Below the pieces are notes generated by a model, which saw only the letters and a program-made list of their open reading frames with translations, was not told the origin of the DNA and made no database searches. From an uncultured Gemella sp. (lineage in GTDB: Bacteria; Bacillota; Bacilli; Staphylococcales; Gemellaceae): a DNA stretch of 14,575 nucleotides. The stretch spans positions 1 to 14,575 of the forward strand of contig CAMYEU010000021.1 of NCBI GenBank assembly GCA_947254465.1. Reading direction: 5' to 3'. Positions 7,675-14,531 of the stretch are shown one piece after another. Positions within the stretch are counted from its first letter, which is position 1. Every line of letters begins with the position of its first letter. Both the position numbers and the translations under genes were made by a program.

Positions 7675-7800
7675 CTCATATAAGAGGCACCTAAATGTCC
7701 TAAATTTTCAAAAGTTTATATGAGAACTCATAAGCTTTACAGGAGGACTCGACAAAATCTTGTTTCATCGAAATCAAGATTTTTGAGTCACCTCCTATTT
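7675..7800 (+). ncRNA. Candidate structured leader or attenuator between operon genes 1 and 2
   Basis: This 126-nt stretch has two stacked structures. First, CTCATATAA (7675-7683) pairs with TTATATGAG (7716-7724), whose 3' arm can instead pair with CTCATAA (7727-7733). Second, a long hairpin: AGGAGG (7741-7746), ACTC, AAAATCTTG (7754-7762) and TTTC (7763-7766) pair with GAAA (7770-7773), CAAGATTTT (7775-7783), GAGT and CCTCCT (7791-7796), followed by ATTTTT. The last part resembles an intrinsic terminator. GTCCT (7697-7701) can pair with AGGAC (7744-7748), a possible anti-terminator. It matches no riboswitch class I know. The pairings are seen; control of genes 2-4 is inferred. It could simply be a partial terminator. 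Confidence 0.5.
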
Positions 7801-7831
7801 TTAAAATATAATTAAAAAGAGGTATATTATT

Positions 7832-8656
7832 ATGACAAAATTAAAAGTTGGAGCTGTTATTTATGATCCTAAGGTTACTGTAATCTGGGGAATTATTGCA
7901 AAATTTTTTGAAGATGAAAACTTCCCTATCGAACCAGTTTATTACAAGGATTACAAAGGTCAAGTTGATGGTTTATTAGCTAAAGAAATTGATGTGGCTT
8001 GGAATTCTCCTTTAGCCTGGTTAGATACAAATATACGTACTAAAGGTACTGCACTAAGCGGTTCTATGCGTGATACAGACCGCGATCGTAGTTCATATTT
8101 AGTAGTAAAAGCTAACAGTAACATAAATTCTATTGAAGACTTAAAAGATAAAACAATTGGATTCGGTGCAATTGATTCACCACAAGCCAGATTAATTCCT
8201 ATTAACCATCTTCACAAACTTGGTTTAGAATTTGGAAAAGATTATACTGAAAAACGATTTGATATCGGTGTTGGGCTTCATGGTGACCATGTTGGTGGAG
8301 AGCTTGATTCAGCAATTGCTTTAAAAAATGATGAAGTAGCAGCTACGTGGATGCTGGATTTAAACTATAATGCATGGATTGCAGATGGAACTCTAGATGA
8401 AAATCAGGTTAAAATCTTATCAAAAACAGATTTCTTTGATCACTGTATCTTCTCAGGACATCCAGAATTAGACATAGCTCGTTTTGAAAAATTTATAGAA
8501 GTATTACACAAAATGGATTACAATAATCCTGAGCATAAAGAAATGATGGATATGGAAGGATTAAAAGAATGGATATCTGGTCGTACTTCTGGATTTAAAC
8601 AACTTACTGAAGCCAATGAATATTTAGATTTTTTTAAAGAGTTTCATGGTGAATAA
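7832..8656 (+). CDS. PhnD-like (type 2 periplasmic-binding fold) protein without signal peptide
   Basis: This 274-aa protein resembles PhnD/SsuA/NMT1-type solute-binding proteins: DVAWNSPLAWLD (54-65), DRSSYLVVKANSNINSIEDL (85-104), KTIGFGAIDSPQARLIPI (107-124) and HGDHVGGELDSAIAL (150-164). It starts MTKLKVGAVIYD, directly on the first beta strand, with no signal peptide or lipobox, so it is probably cytoplasmic. No ABC permease or ATPase gene is nearby. Proteins of this fold can be enzymes in the cytosol (for example MqnA, MqnD and the THI5-type pyrimidine synthase), so an enzymatic or carrier role is possible. AGAGG lies 9 nt before the ATG. The next gene starts 2 nt after its stop. The ligand is unknown. 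Confidence 0.65.
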   Translation: MTKLKVGAVIYDPKVTVIWGIIAKFFEDENFPIEPVYYKDYKGQVDGLLAKEIDVAWNSPLAWLDTNIRTKGTALSGSMRDTDRDRSSYLVVKANSNINSIEDLKDKTIGFGAIDSPQARLIPINHLHKLGLEFGKDYTEKRFDIGVGLHGDHVGGELDSAIALKNDEVAATWMLDLNYNAWIADGTLDENQVKILSKTDFFDHCIFSGHPELDIARFEKFIEVLHKMDYNNPEHKEMMDMEGLKEWISGRTSGFKQLTEANEYLDFFKEFHGE

Positions 8657-8658
8657 TT

Positions 8659-9834
8659 ATGACTAATTCATCTTTCTTAGTTTCTCTTCTTGGCAGTATG
8701 CCTCGTAGTAAAAAACTATTAACCGCAAAACGAAAATTGAATAAAGGAAATATAGACTTAAAAACATATCAAGAAATCCTAGATGAAGAAACAAAATATG
8801 TAGTTGAACTTCAAGAAAATAATTATATTGATATAATCACTAGCGGTGAACTAAATCGAGATAATTATGTTTCATTTATTGCTGAGCGTTTAGATGGTGT
8901 TACAATGATGAGTATGGCTGATATGTTTGATTATATTGAGGATAAGCAGGGCTTTGAACAAATATTAGAAATACTAGACGTTCCTGCAATTAGTATAAAA
9001 AATGCAATTTGTACTGGAAAAGTAAAATATAATAAACCTTTGGTTGCTGATGAAATGATTGAACTAAAAAAACTAACTGATAAGAAGATCAAAGCAACAT
9101 TACCAGGTCCCTATTTAATAACTAGATCTATGTGGTTACCTGCTCTATCAAAACAATATTACGATAACAAGGATTCTCTAGGTGAAGATATTATTAAAAT
9201 ATTAAAAGAAGAAATTGATTCATTAGCAAAAATAGGAGTAGATGTTATTCAATTTGATGAGCCTGTATTAACCGAAGTAGTATTTTCTGAAGGAAAAACA
9301 AGATCATTTATGTGTGCAGCACTATCCGAAAAAAAAGATCCTACTGAAGAATTAAAATTCGCTACTAAATTAATTAAATCTGTAATAGATTATGCTAAAA
9401 AAAAAGGAGTATTAGTTTCTCTTCATGTATGCCGAGGTAACTGGAGTCGTGATGAAAGTATTCTCCTTACTGGACCATATACTCCACTACTTCCACTATT
9501 CGAAGAAACTCTTCCTAATATACTTACATTAGAGTTTTCTACTCCTCGTGCTGGTGAAATATCATCATTACTTAGTAGTGATTTAATAAGAAATAACTGT
9601 ATACTTGGACTTGGAGTTATGAATCCAAGAACCGATGATATCGAGCCATTAGAGAATATTTTGGCACGTGTAGAAGAGGTTATGCAATATATTCCTAAGG
9701 AACGAATTTGGTTAAATCCCGACTGTGGCTTTGCTACATTTGCAAATAGACCGGTAAGTACAATGGAGACTATTGATAAAAAATTAGCTCGTCTAAATGA
9801 GGCTAAAAACACATTGAGGCAGCTATATGACTAA
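8659..9834 (+). CDS. Core-type (MetE C-terminal domain) cobalamin-independent methyltransferase
   Basis: This 391-aa protein corresponds to the catalytic C-terminal barrel of MetE; full-length MetE is about 750 aa. The zinc-thiolate ligands are all recognisable: HVC (His256, Cys258), Glu292 in LTLEFS, and Cys356 in NPDCGF. IQFDEPVL (197-204) is the conserved homocysteine-site region. SGELNRDNY (62-70) replaces the usual DGE(Q/M)RR motif near the start. Enzymes of this short type transfer a methyl group to homocysteine or a similar thiol. Several lack the folate-binding half and use other methyl donors; here the donor is unknown. It begins 2 nt after the binding-protein gene and overlaps the following gene by 8 nt, implying tight co-translation. 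Confidence 0.78.
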   Translation: MTNSSFLVSLLGSMPRSKKLLTAKRKLNKGNIDLKTYQEILDEETKYVVELQENNYIDIITSGELNRDNYVSFIAERLDGVTMMSMADMFDYIEDKQGFEQILEILDVPAISIKNAICTGKVKYNKPLVADEMIELKKLTDKKIKATLPGPYLITRSMWLPALSKQYYDNKDSLGEDIIKILKEEIDSLAKIGVDVIQFDEPVLTEVVFSEGKTRSFMCAALSEKKDPTEELKFATKLIKSVIDYAKKKGVLVSLHVCRGNWSRDESILLTGPYTPLLPLFEETLPNILTLEFSTPRAGEISSLLSSDLIRNNCILGLGVMNPRTDDIEPLENILARVEEVMQYIPKERIWLNPDCGFATFANRPVSTMETIDKKLARLNEAKNTLRQLYD

Positions 9835-10291
9835 TTTATACGAATCAAATAATTATGACCTTAGCTTTAGAGGAATTTTATCGAATAATGATTTTAAACT
9901 ATATACTAATAATAATACTATTTTAGTTTCAAGTGATATTAACTTTGATATTAATGCAGATTATAGAAGCAGCATAAATTATTTAGCATCTTCAATATTA
10001 GGTGGGATAGCCCATACTATAATAAATGAAAGTAAACATTCTAATATAGTCATTGAAGAACTTGAGGGAAAAATTCATCTAGTATTAAAAAATCCTCTAA
10101 CCCTTTTAAATGTTAAAGGTTATAACGAAAAACCAAAAATTGATAGCTGTTTAATCACGTATTATTTATATGCAGATATTGATGAAACTAATCTTATAGA
10201 ATTTTGTAATTCATCACTAAATAAATCCTTTATTTACAATACACTAAAAAATGCAATCAATTTTAAAATAAAATTTATTCTAATTGATTAG
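9827..10291 (+). CDS. OsmC-like fold protein lacking the redox cysteines
   Basis: This 154-aa protein was identified only from its pattern. The layout is OsmC-like: an N-terminal beta part, a central helix SSINYLASSILGGIAHTIIN (48-67), then IEELEGKIHL, KPKIDSCLITYYLYADID and a late helix NSSLNKSFIYNTLKNAIN (128-145). In OsmC and Ohr the two catalytic cysteines sit after the GG of the first helix and before the PVxNTL-like motif; here these places hold Ile61 and Ser134. The two cysteines present (108 and 127) are elsewhere. It is therefore unlikely to be a classical hydroperoxide reductase and may bind a thiol or metabolite. GAGG is 7 nt before the ATG, inside the end of the methyltransferase gene. 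It is the last gene of the operon. An unrelated hypothetical protein is the alternative. Confidence 0.5.
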   Translation: MTNLYESNNYDLSFRGILSNNDFKLYTNNNTILVSSDINFDINADYRSSINYLASSILGGIAHTIINESKHSNIVIEELEGKIHLVLKNPLTLLNVKGYNEKPKIDSCLITYYLYADIDETNLIEFCNSSLNKSFIYNTLKNAINFKIKFILID

Positions 10292-10296
10292 AATAC

Positions 10297-10347
10297 AGGG
10301 AGTGATTAAAAAATTGTAATCTTAGTAATTTTGTAGTATCACTCCCT
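10297..10347 (+). terminator. Stem-loop after the plus-strand operon
   Basis: AGGGAGTGAT (10297-10306) and ATCACTCCCT (10338-10347) are perfect 10-bp arms. The 31-nt loop can form a second stem (AAAATT at 10310-10315, AATTTT at 10327-10332). It begins 5 nt after the last stop codon. The tract that follows (ATCATTTTAATTT) is poor in consecutive T, so it may act as an RNA 3'-end stabiliser with the next hairpin doing the termination. Confidence 0.6.
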
Positions 10348-10400
10348 ATCATTTTAATTTATCTATATTTTTTAGTTTTTATTCTCGTCTATTACAACAT

Positions 10401-10441
10401 AAAAAAGAAAAAATCGAGCAATCTCGATTTTTCTTTTTTTT
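10401..10441. terminator. Bidirectional terminator between convergent operons
   Basis: AAAAATCGAG (10409-10418) and CTCGATTTTT (10423-10432) form a 10-bp stem with a CAAT loop, flanked by A-rich sequence on the left and T-rich sequence on the right. Either strand thus gives a hairpin followed by a U tract. It lies 6 nt after the ftsZ stop and also closes the plus-strand operon. Confidence 0.85.
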
Positions 10442-10447
10442 CATTTA

Positions 10448-11539
10448 TTAGATTTCTCTTCTTGTTCTTCTTCTTGGACGTGGGTACATTTCTTGTTCTA
10501 CTTCGTTTTTACCGTATCCACTTGTGAATGAGCTAGCTTCTGGTTGAGCTGGACGTTGTGCTAAGATATCTCTTTCAACACTCACTCCATCTTCTTCGAA
10601 TCCAGTAGCGATTACTGTAACAACGATTTCATCAGTTTTTTCTAGCTCTTCGTTAAATACTGTACCGAAGATCATGTTTACTTCATCGTCACTAGCTTCT
10701 TGAACGATACTTGCAGCTGCTTGAGCTTCAAATAAACTTAATGATGGTCCACCTGTGATGTTTAATAACACACCTTTTGCTCCAACGATAGAAGTTTCTA
10801 ATAATGGAGATGAAATAGCTTTTTTAGCTGCTTCGATAGCTCTGTTTTCACCTGAAGCTACACCGATACCCATTAATGCTGAACCTTGGTCAGCCATGAT
10901 AGCTTTAACATCAGCGAAGTCAAGGTTAACTGTACCAGATACGTTAATTAAGTCAGAAATACCTTGTACCCCTTGACGTAATACGTTATCAGCTTCAACG
11001 AATGCTTGCATCATTGGAGTAGATTTATCAACGATATCTAATAATCTATCGTTAGGAATAACGATAAGTGTATCTACTGCACCTTTAAGTGAGTTAATTC
11101 CTGCTGTAGATTGTACTTGACGTTTTTTACCTTCAAAGTTAAATGGACGAGTAACAACACCTACTGTTAATGCTCCTAATTCTTTAGCAATACCTGCTAC
11201 GATTGGAGCGGCACCAGTACCTGTTCCTCCACCCATACCAGAAGTAACGAATACCATATCCGCTCCTTCTAGTGCTGCTTCAATTTTATCTTTAGTTTCT
11301 TCAGCTGCTTTACGTCCTACCTCTGGATTAGCTCCAGCTCCAAGACCTTTAGTTAATTTTTCACCAATTTGAATTCTTACGTCTGCTTTAGAACGTTTTA
11401 ATGCTTGAGCATCCGTGTTTACTGCGATAAACTCTACATTTTGAATTCCACTTTCTACCATTCGGTCAACGGCGTTACCTCCACCGCCACCGACACCTAC
11501 TACTTTAATTACTGCTGATTGATCAAATTCTTCAAACAT
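10448..11539 (-). CDS. ftsZ: Cell division GTPase FtsZ
   Basis: FtsZ is the tubulin-like GTPase that forms the Z ring at mid-cell. The nucleotide-binding start VVGVGGGGGNAVDRM (13-27), the tubulin signature GGGTGTG (103-109), NTDAQAL (41-47) and the T7 loop NLDFADVKAIM (205-215) with catalytic acidic residues are all intact. Length is 363 aa, short for a coccus of this group (S. aureus about 390). The globular core ends near residue 315. The tail is short and ends YPRPRRRTRREI. I do not find the conserved (D/E)IPxF(L/I) peptide that binds FtsA, SepF and ZapA, though the basic end is kept. Codon use is more biased than in its neighbours, fitting high expression. A strong AGGAGG precedes the ATG, 20 nt after ftsA. 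In this layout ftsZ is the end of the cluster, followed directly by a terminator. Confidence 0.97.
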   Translation of the reverse strand: MFEEFDQSAVIKVVGVGGGGGNAVDRMVESGIQNVEFIAVNTDAQALKRSKADVRIQIGEKLTKGLGAGANPEVGRKAAEETKDKIEAALEGADMVFVTSGMGGGTGTGAAPIVAGIAKELGALTVGVVTRPFNFEGKKRQVQSTAGINSLKGAVDTLIVIPNDRLLDIVDKSTPMMQAFVEADNVLRQGVQGISDLINVSGTVNLDFADVKAIMADQGSALMGIGVASGENRAIEAAKKAISSPLLETSIVGAKGVLLNITGGPSLSLFEAQAAASIVQEASDDEVNMIFGTVFNEELEKTDEIVVTVIATGFEEDGVSVERDILAQRPAQPEASSFTSGYGKNEVEQEMYPRPRRRTRREI

Positions 11540-11559
11540 TCTTTATTTCCTCCTGATTA

Positions 11560-12933
11560 TTATTCAAAAAACGAATTATACATTTTAGTTATTTTATCAA
11601 AAAAGTTTTTCTCTTCTTTGTCTTTATCTTTTTTCTCTTCTTCGTAATAAACTTCTTCCTCTAACTCTTCTTTATGAGGTTCAGTTATTACCGGTGCATC
11701 AACATTTGAACTATTTACCGAAATTTCTTGCACTGCAGAAACATTTTCAAATGTTGAATTTGTATTTTTTACTGTTGGTATTTCATCTGTTACTTGGTAA
11801 CCAAATAATGATTCGATTTTATAACTGCTAGTTAACGTTCCAACTACTACTGAAAGTTCCGGAGAATTAGCTCCAATAATCTTTGGAGATCCAATTCTAA
11901 CATTCATTTTTCTTAACATTTCTTTTGCTAAGTCTAACACTCCTGGCATTAAAGTTGTACCACCAGTTAGTACTACATTTCCTTTTACTCTATTTATTCC
12001 CGCTTTTCTAAGAACATCAAATGAACGTAAGATTATTTCTTCAACTATTTCCTCAATATAGTCGGCAAGCTCTTTTTGAGTATATGGTTCTTCATCTGGC
12101 TCTAAGTTATCTAATTCAATAATTACTTGTGGAGAGGCTAAATCATAAAATGCATGTCCTTGCGTAACTTTTATTTCTTCAGCTCTCTTCAAAGGAACAT
12201 TCAATACATCAGAGATTGTACGTGTAATATCTTCACCTGCTAGTTCTATTGATTGTGACAACTGTAGTATTCCATCTTCAAAATAACTTACTGTCGTTAG
12301 CCCAGCACCTATATCAATTATCACTGAACCATAATCTTTTTCTTCTTCATTAAGTAATAATTCACCCAATGAATGTGATGTACAAAATGTTTCATTACAA
12401 TCCAAACGTAAATTTTCAATACTTTTATATATTGTGTGTAGGTGAGTTTTAGATGTTAAAACTCTATTACCTGTAACTTCAAATGTATTATGAACAGTCA
12501 TTCCTTTTGGTTTTCTTATATTTTCAATATCATCAAGGCGATAGTAATCTGGAATTACTTGAACTACTTCTCTTTCACGTGGCAATGGTAGAATCTTAGC
12601 TTCTTCAACAACTTCTTCGATATCCCTACCATCAATATCATGTTTTGTATCAAATTTAATTTCCGCTACACTTTTTTTTATATGAGTGTGTATACTTGGA
12701 ACTGCTACATATAACGATCTTATGTCTTTATTAGCTTCACTTTTTGCAATGTCTATCGCTTTTTGAATATCTCTAGAGGCAGATTCTACATCAATAATGT
12801 TACCACGTTTAATCGATGTAGTTTTTACAATACCTACTCCGAGTATATTCAATTTTTCATATACTACATCTGCTATAATCACTTTTATACTAGATGATCC
12901 CAGATCTATTGAAGTATACAATTGTGAACTCAA
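11560..12933 (-). CDS. ftsA: Cell division protein FtsA
   Basis: FtsA is an actin-like ATPase that tethers FtsZ to the membrane. Visible motifs are the phosphate-1 loop IDLGSSSIKV near the N terminus, phosphate-2 VIIDIGAGLTTVSYF, and the adenosine motif VVLTGGTTLMPG. The 1C subdomain lies between the first two. The C terminus has a charged low-complexity linker (EELEEEVYYEEEKKDKDKEE) and then an amphipathic helix, NFFDKITKMYNSFFE, the membrane-targeting element. The frame extends three codons further to a GTG at 12940-12942, but that codon directly touches the AGGAG. The TTG at 12931-12933 lies 8 nt from it and gives a 457-aa protein starting MSSQLYTSIDLG, so I chose the TTG. ftsZ follows after 20 nt, so the two are co-transcribed. 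Confidence 0.94.
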   Translation of the reverse strand: MSSQLYTSIDLGSSSIKVIIADVVYEKLNILGVGIVKTTSIKRGNIIDVESASRDIQKAIDIAKSEANKDIRSLYVAVPSIHTHIKKSVAEIKFDTKHDIDGRDIEEVVEEAKILPLPREREVVQVIPDYYRLDDIENIRKPKGMTVHNTFEVTGNRVLTSKTHLHTIYKSIENLRLDCNETFCTSHSLGELLLNEEEKDYGSVIIDIGAGLTTVSYFEDGILQLSQSIELAGEDITRTISDVLNVPLKRAEEIKVTQGHAFYDLASPQVIIELDNLEPDEEPYTQKELADYIEEIVEEIILRSFDVLRKAGINRVKGNVVLTGGTTLMPGVLDLAKEMLRKMNVRIGSPKIIGANSPELSVVVGTLTSSYKIESLFGYQVTDEIPTVKNTNSTFENVSAVQEISVNSSNVDAPVITEPHKEELEEEVYYEEEKKDKDKEEKNFFDKITKMYNSFFE

Positions 12934-13012
12934 GTCAAACACTCCTTCCTTTTAAAACTTTGTTATTATAATAAAATTGTAAATACACACTGATTTTATT
13001 TACACATACTAA

Positions 13013-13018
13013 ATTATA
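13013..13018 (-). promoter_or_regulatory. Possible ftsA-ftsZ promoter, extended -10
   Basis: On the minus strand TGTTATAAT (TG one base before a perfect TATAAT at 13013-13018) lies about 80 nt before the ftsA start. Upstream is a run of eleven T (13029-13039) with no good TTGACA at the right distance; an extended -10 can partly compensate. A promoter is expected here because a strong terminator ends the upstream divIB transcript. Confidence 0.5.
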
Positions 13019-13132
13019 ACATAAAATCAAAAAAAAAAATATGCAAAACTTCAAAAAAATTTAAATTTTATTAAAATATTTTCAATTTGTAATATAATTT
13101 GAAACTTTTTTAAATTTATATTATTTTTAACT

Positions 13133-13171
13133 AAAAAAGTATCCAAAATTTTATATTTTGGATACTTTTTT
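13133..13171 (-). terminator. Strong bidirectional terminator after divIB
   Basis: A perfect 17-bp inverted repeat (13133-13149 and 13155-13171) with a 5-nt loop has six A at its left end and six T at its right end, so both strands give a hairpin with a U tract. It lies 25 nt after the divIB stop and should uncouple ftsA-ftsZ from the upstream cell wall genes. Confidence 0.88.
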
Positions 13172-13196
13172 ACTATTTCCTTATATTATTATTTAC

Positions 13197-14135
13197 CTAT
13201 TGTTTTGTATTATTTTTGTTTATCGTTGAAGAGTTAGTTTGTTTATTTGTAGTAGAATTTTCAGCTTTGTTATCTTTTTTTACTTCGTTTTTATTTTTAT
13301 CATATTTACTATCTTTTTCTGTAGAATCTTCCCTTAAACCTTGTCTTGTCAATAATTGTTTTATACTATCATTTCTTTTTTGCTCTGATTTTGGAGTTTC
13401 AAGATATGAACCATTTATTAAATTTAAAGTTGTATTATTTTTATCTTCAATATATTTAGATATCTCTTCATAATAATTTAACTTATTCGAAAAACTTGAC
13501 CTTAGAGCTTTAACTTTTTGGCCATCTTTCATATAAATAATAATATTATCATTCTCATCATTAATAATTTCTGAAATTTGAGATTTTACTTCCTCTTTTA
13601 AATTATTTAAATTCTTGTATATTTCTTCTAATTTACTGCCATCATCTTTAAAATTTTCTAAAATTGGTAAATTATAATTATTTTTTACATTACCTGAATA
13701 AGGTTTTCCATTTTCCATAATTATTTCAAAACTACCATCTTCTTTTTTATTTTGTGCAATAAAATTATATTCTTCTACTTTTATCTCAATAGTAGAGGGT
13801 AATTTTGAATGAACTGATACGAACTTAAATATTTCAAACTTTGATTGTATGTTATTTTGAATTTCATTATCTTTTATAGCCCAAGTTTTTAAATCATTAT
13901 TTATGTTTCCTGCTTTCAGTATTTCTTCCTTACTAATTTGATTATTACCTTCAATTTTAATAGTTTTTAATTTTAAATAATTACTAAATAGTAATAAGAA
14001 TACTGATATCACAATTAAAAATAAAGTTACTATAAATATTAGTTCTCTTCTTTTTTTCCTTTTAATTTTCTCTAATGAACTTCTTCTTTTCTCATTATCT
14101 AATTTTGAAAGTAACTTTTTATTCTTCCTGTTCAT
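13197..14135 (-). CDS. divIB: Division protein DivIB/FtsQ
   Basis: DivIB is a bitopic membrane protein that, with FtsL and DivIC, regulates septal wall synthesis. This 312-aa protein has a very basic cytoplasmic start (residues 1-30, many Lys/Arg), one membrane helix ELIFIVTLFLIVISVFLLLF (31-50), and a POTRA domain (about 55-122) containing LKLKTIKIEGNNQISKEEIL and VHSKLPSTIEIKVEEY. A beta domain follows to about residue 250. The C-terminal tail (about 265-312) is low-complexity, rich in Asn, Lys, Ser and Thr, outside the membrane and probably disordered. AGAGGA precedes the ATG by about 10 nt. The gene starts 6 nt after the murD stop, so it is translated from the same mRNA. A terminator follows directly. 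Confidence 0.9.
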   Translation of the reverse strand: MNRKNKKLLSKLDNEKRRSSLEKIKRKKRRELIFIVTLFLIVISVFLLLFSNYLKLKTIKIEGNNQISKEEILKAGNINNDLKTWAIKDNEIQNNIQSKFEIFKFVSVHSKLPSTIEIKVEEYNFIAQNKKEDGSFEIIMENGKPYSGNVKNNYNLPILENFKDDGSKLEEIYKNLNNLKEEVKSQISEIINDENDNIIIYMKDGQKVKALRSSFSNKLNYYEEISKYIEDKNNTTLNLINGSYLETPKSEQKRNDSIKQLLTRQGLREDSTEKDSKYDKNKNEVKKDNKAENSTTNKQTNSSTINKNNTKQ

Positions 14136-14141
14136 AGTTTT

Positions 14142-14531
14142 TTAATCCTCTTGACTAATCTTTTCAAACGTTGCTATAAATTCCTCTCCACGATCTTCAA
14201 AACATCTATATTGATCCCATGATGCACATGCTGGTGATAATAAAACTATATCTCCTCTTTTTGCAAGTTTATTTGCTAAGAAAGTTGCATCATCTATTTT
14301 TGTTGCTCTCTCACATTCTACCCCATTAGTAGTTGCTAAGTTAAATAATATCTCTTTACTTTCACCAACAACAACCATTGCTTTAATTCTCGGGAAAAAT
14401 GGAACAAGTTCTTTAAAGTCAATTCCTCTATCTTTCCCTCCACACACTAATATTATATTATTTTCAAATCCAGAAAGTGCAGTGGTTGTAGCTACTGGAT
14501 TAGTAGCTTTAGAGTCATTATAGAACTTCAC
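14142..14531 (-). CDS. murD: UDP-N-acetylmuramoylalanine-D-glutamate ligase, C-terminal part
   Basis: MurD adds D-glutamate to UDP-MurNAc-L-Ala in cytoplasmic peptidoglycan precursor synthesis, using ATP. Only the last 129 residues are genomic here, starting VKFYNDSKATNP; a whole MurD is about 450 aa. The region is C-terminal domain 3, with the characteristic NDSKATN loop, VCGGKDRGIDFKELVPF and LLSPACASWDQYRCFEDRGE, all typical of Gram-positive MurD. An apparent ORF start upstream (MSRGLGDVYKRQ) is not MurD: those codons translate the Nextera adapter, so the gene is truncated by the contig end, not by a mutation. It is followed by divIB after 6 nt. Confidence 0.95.
   Translation of the reverse strand: MKFYNDSKATNPVATTTALSGFENNIILVCGGKDRGIDFKELVPFFPRIKAMVVVGESKEILFNLATTNGVECERATKIDDATFLANKLAKRGDIVLLSPACASWDQYRCFEDRGEEFIATFEKISQED

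Noticed and set aside
7675..7724. Purine riboswitch resemblance (CTCATATAA...TTATATGAG)
   Set aside because: The closing stem looks similar, but the enclosed 32 nt lacks the conserved purine-aptamer loop and junction sequences, and the element is too short.
7783..7812. Internal promoter TTGAGT-18-TATAAT before the PhnD-like gene
   Set aside because: The transcription start would fall at the Shine-Dalgarno itself, leaving almost no leader; the -35 match is only four of six.
9423..9812. 129-aa minus-strand ORF inside the methyltransferase gene
   Set aside because: It is a shadow of the opposite strand; the plus strand encodes conserved zinc-binding motifs across the same bases.
10755..10976. 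73-aa plus-strand ORF within ftsZ
   Set aside because: It is antisense to the highly conserved FtsZ core and has no supporting signals.
12965..12970. Second TATAAT upstream of ftsA
   Set aside because: It has no -35 at a workable distance and no extended TG; the upstream TGTTATAAT is better.
13216..13473. 85-aa plus-strand ORF opposite the divIB tail
   Set aside because: It is an antisense shadow of the low-complexity DivIB C-terminus, producing an artificial hydrophobic protein.
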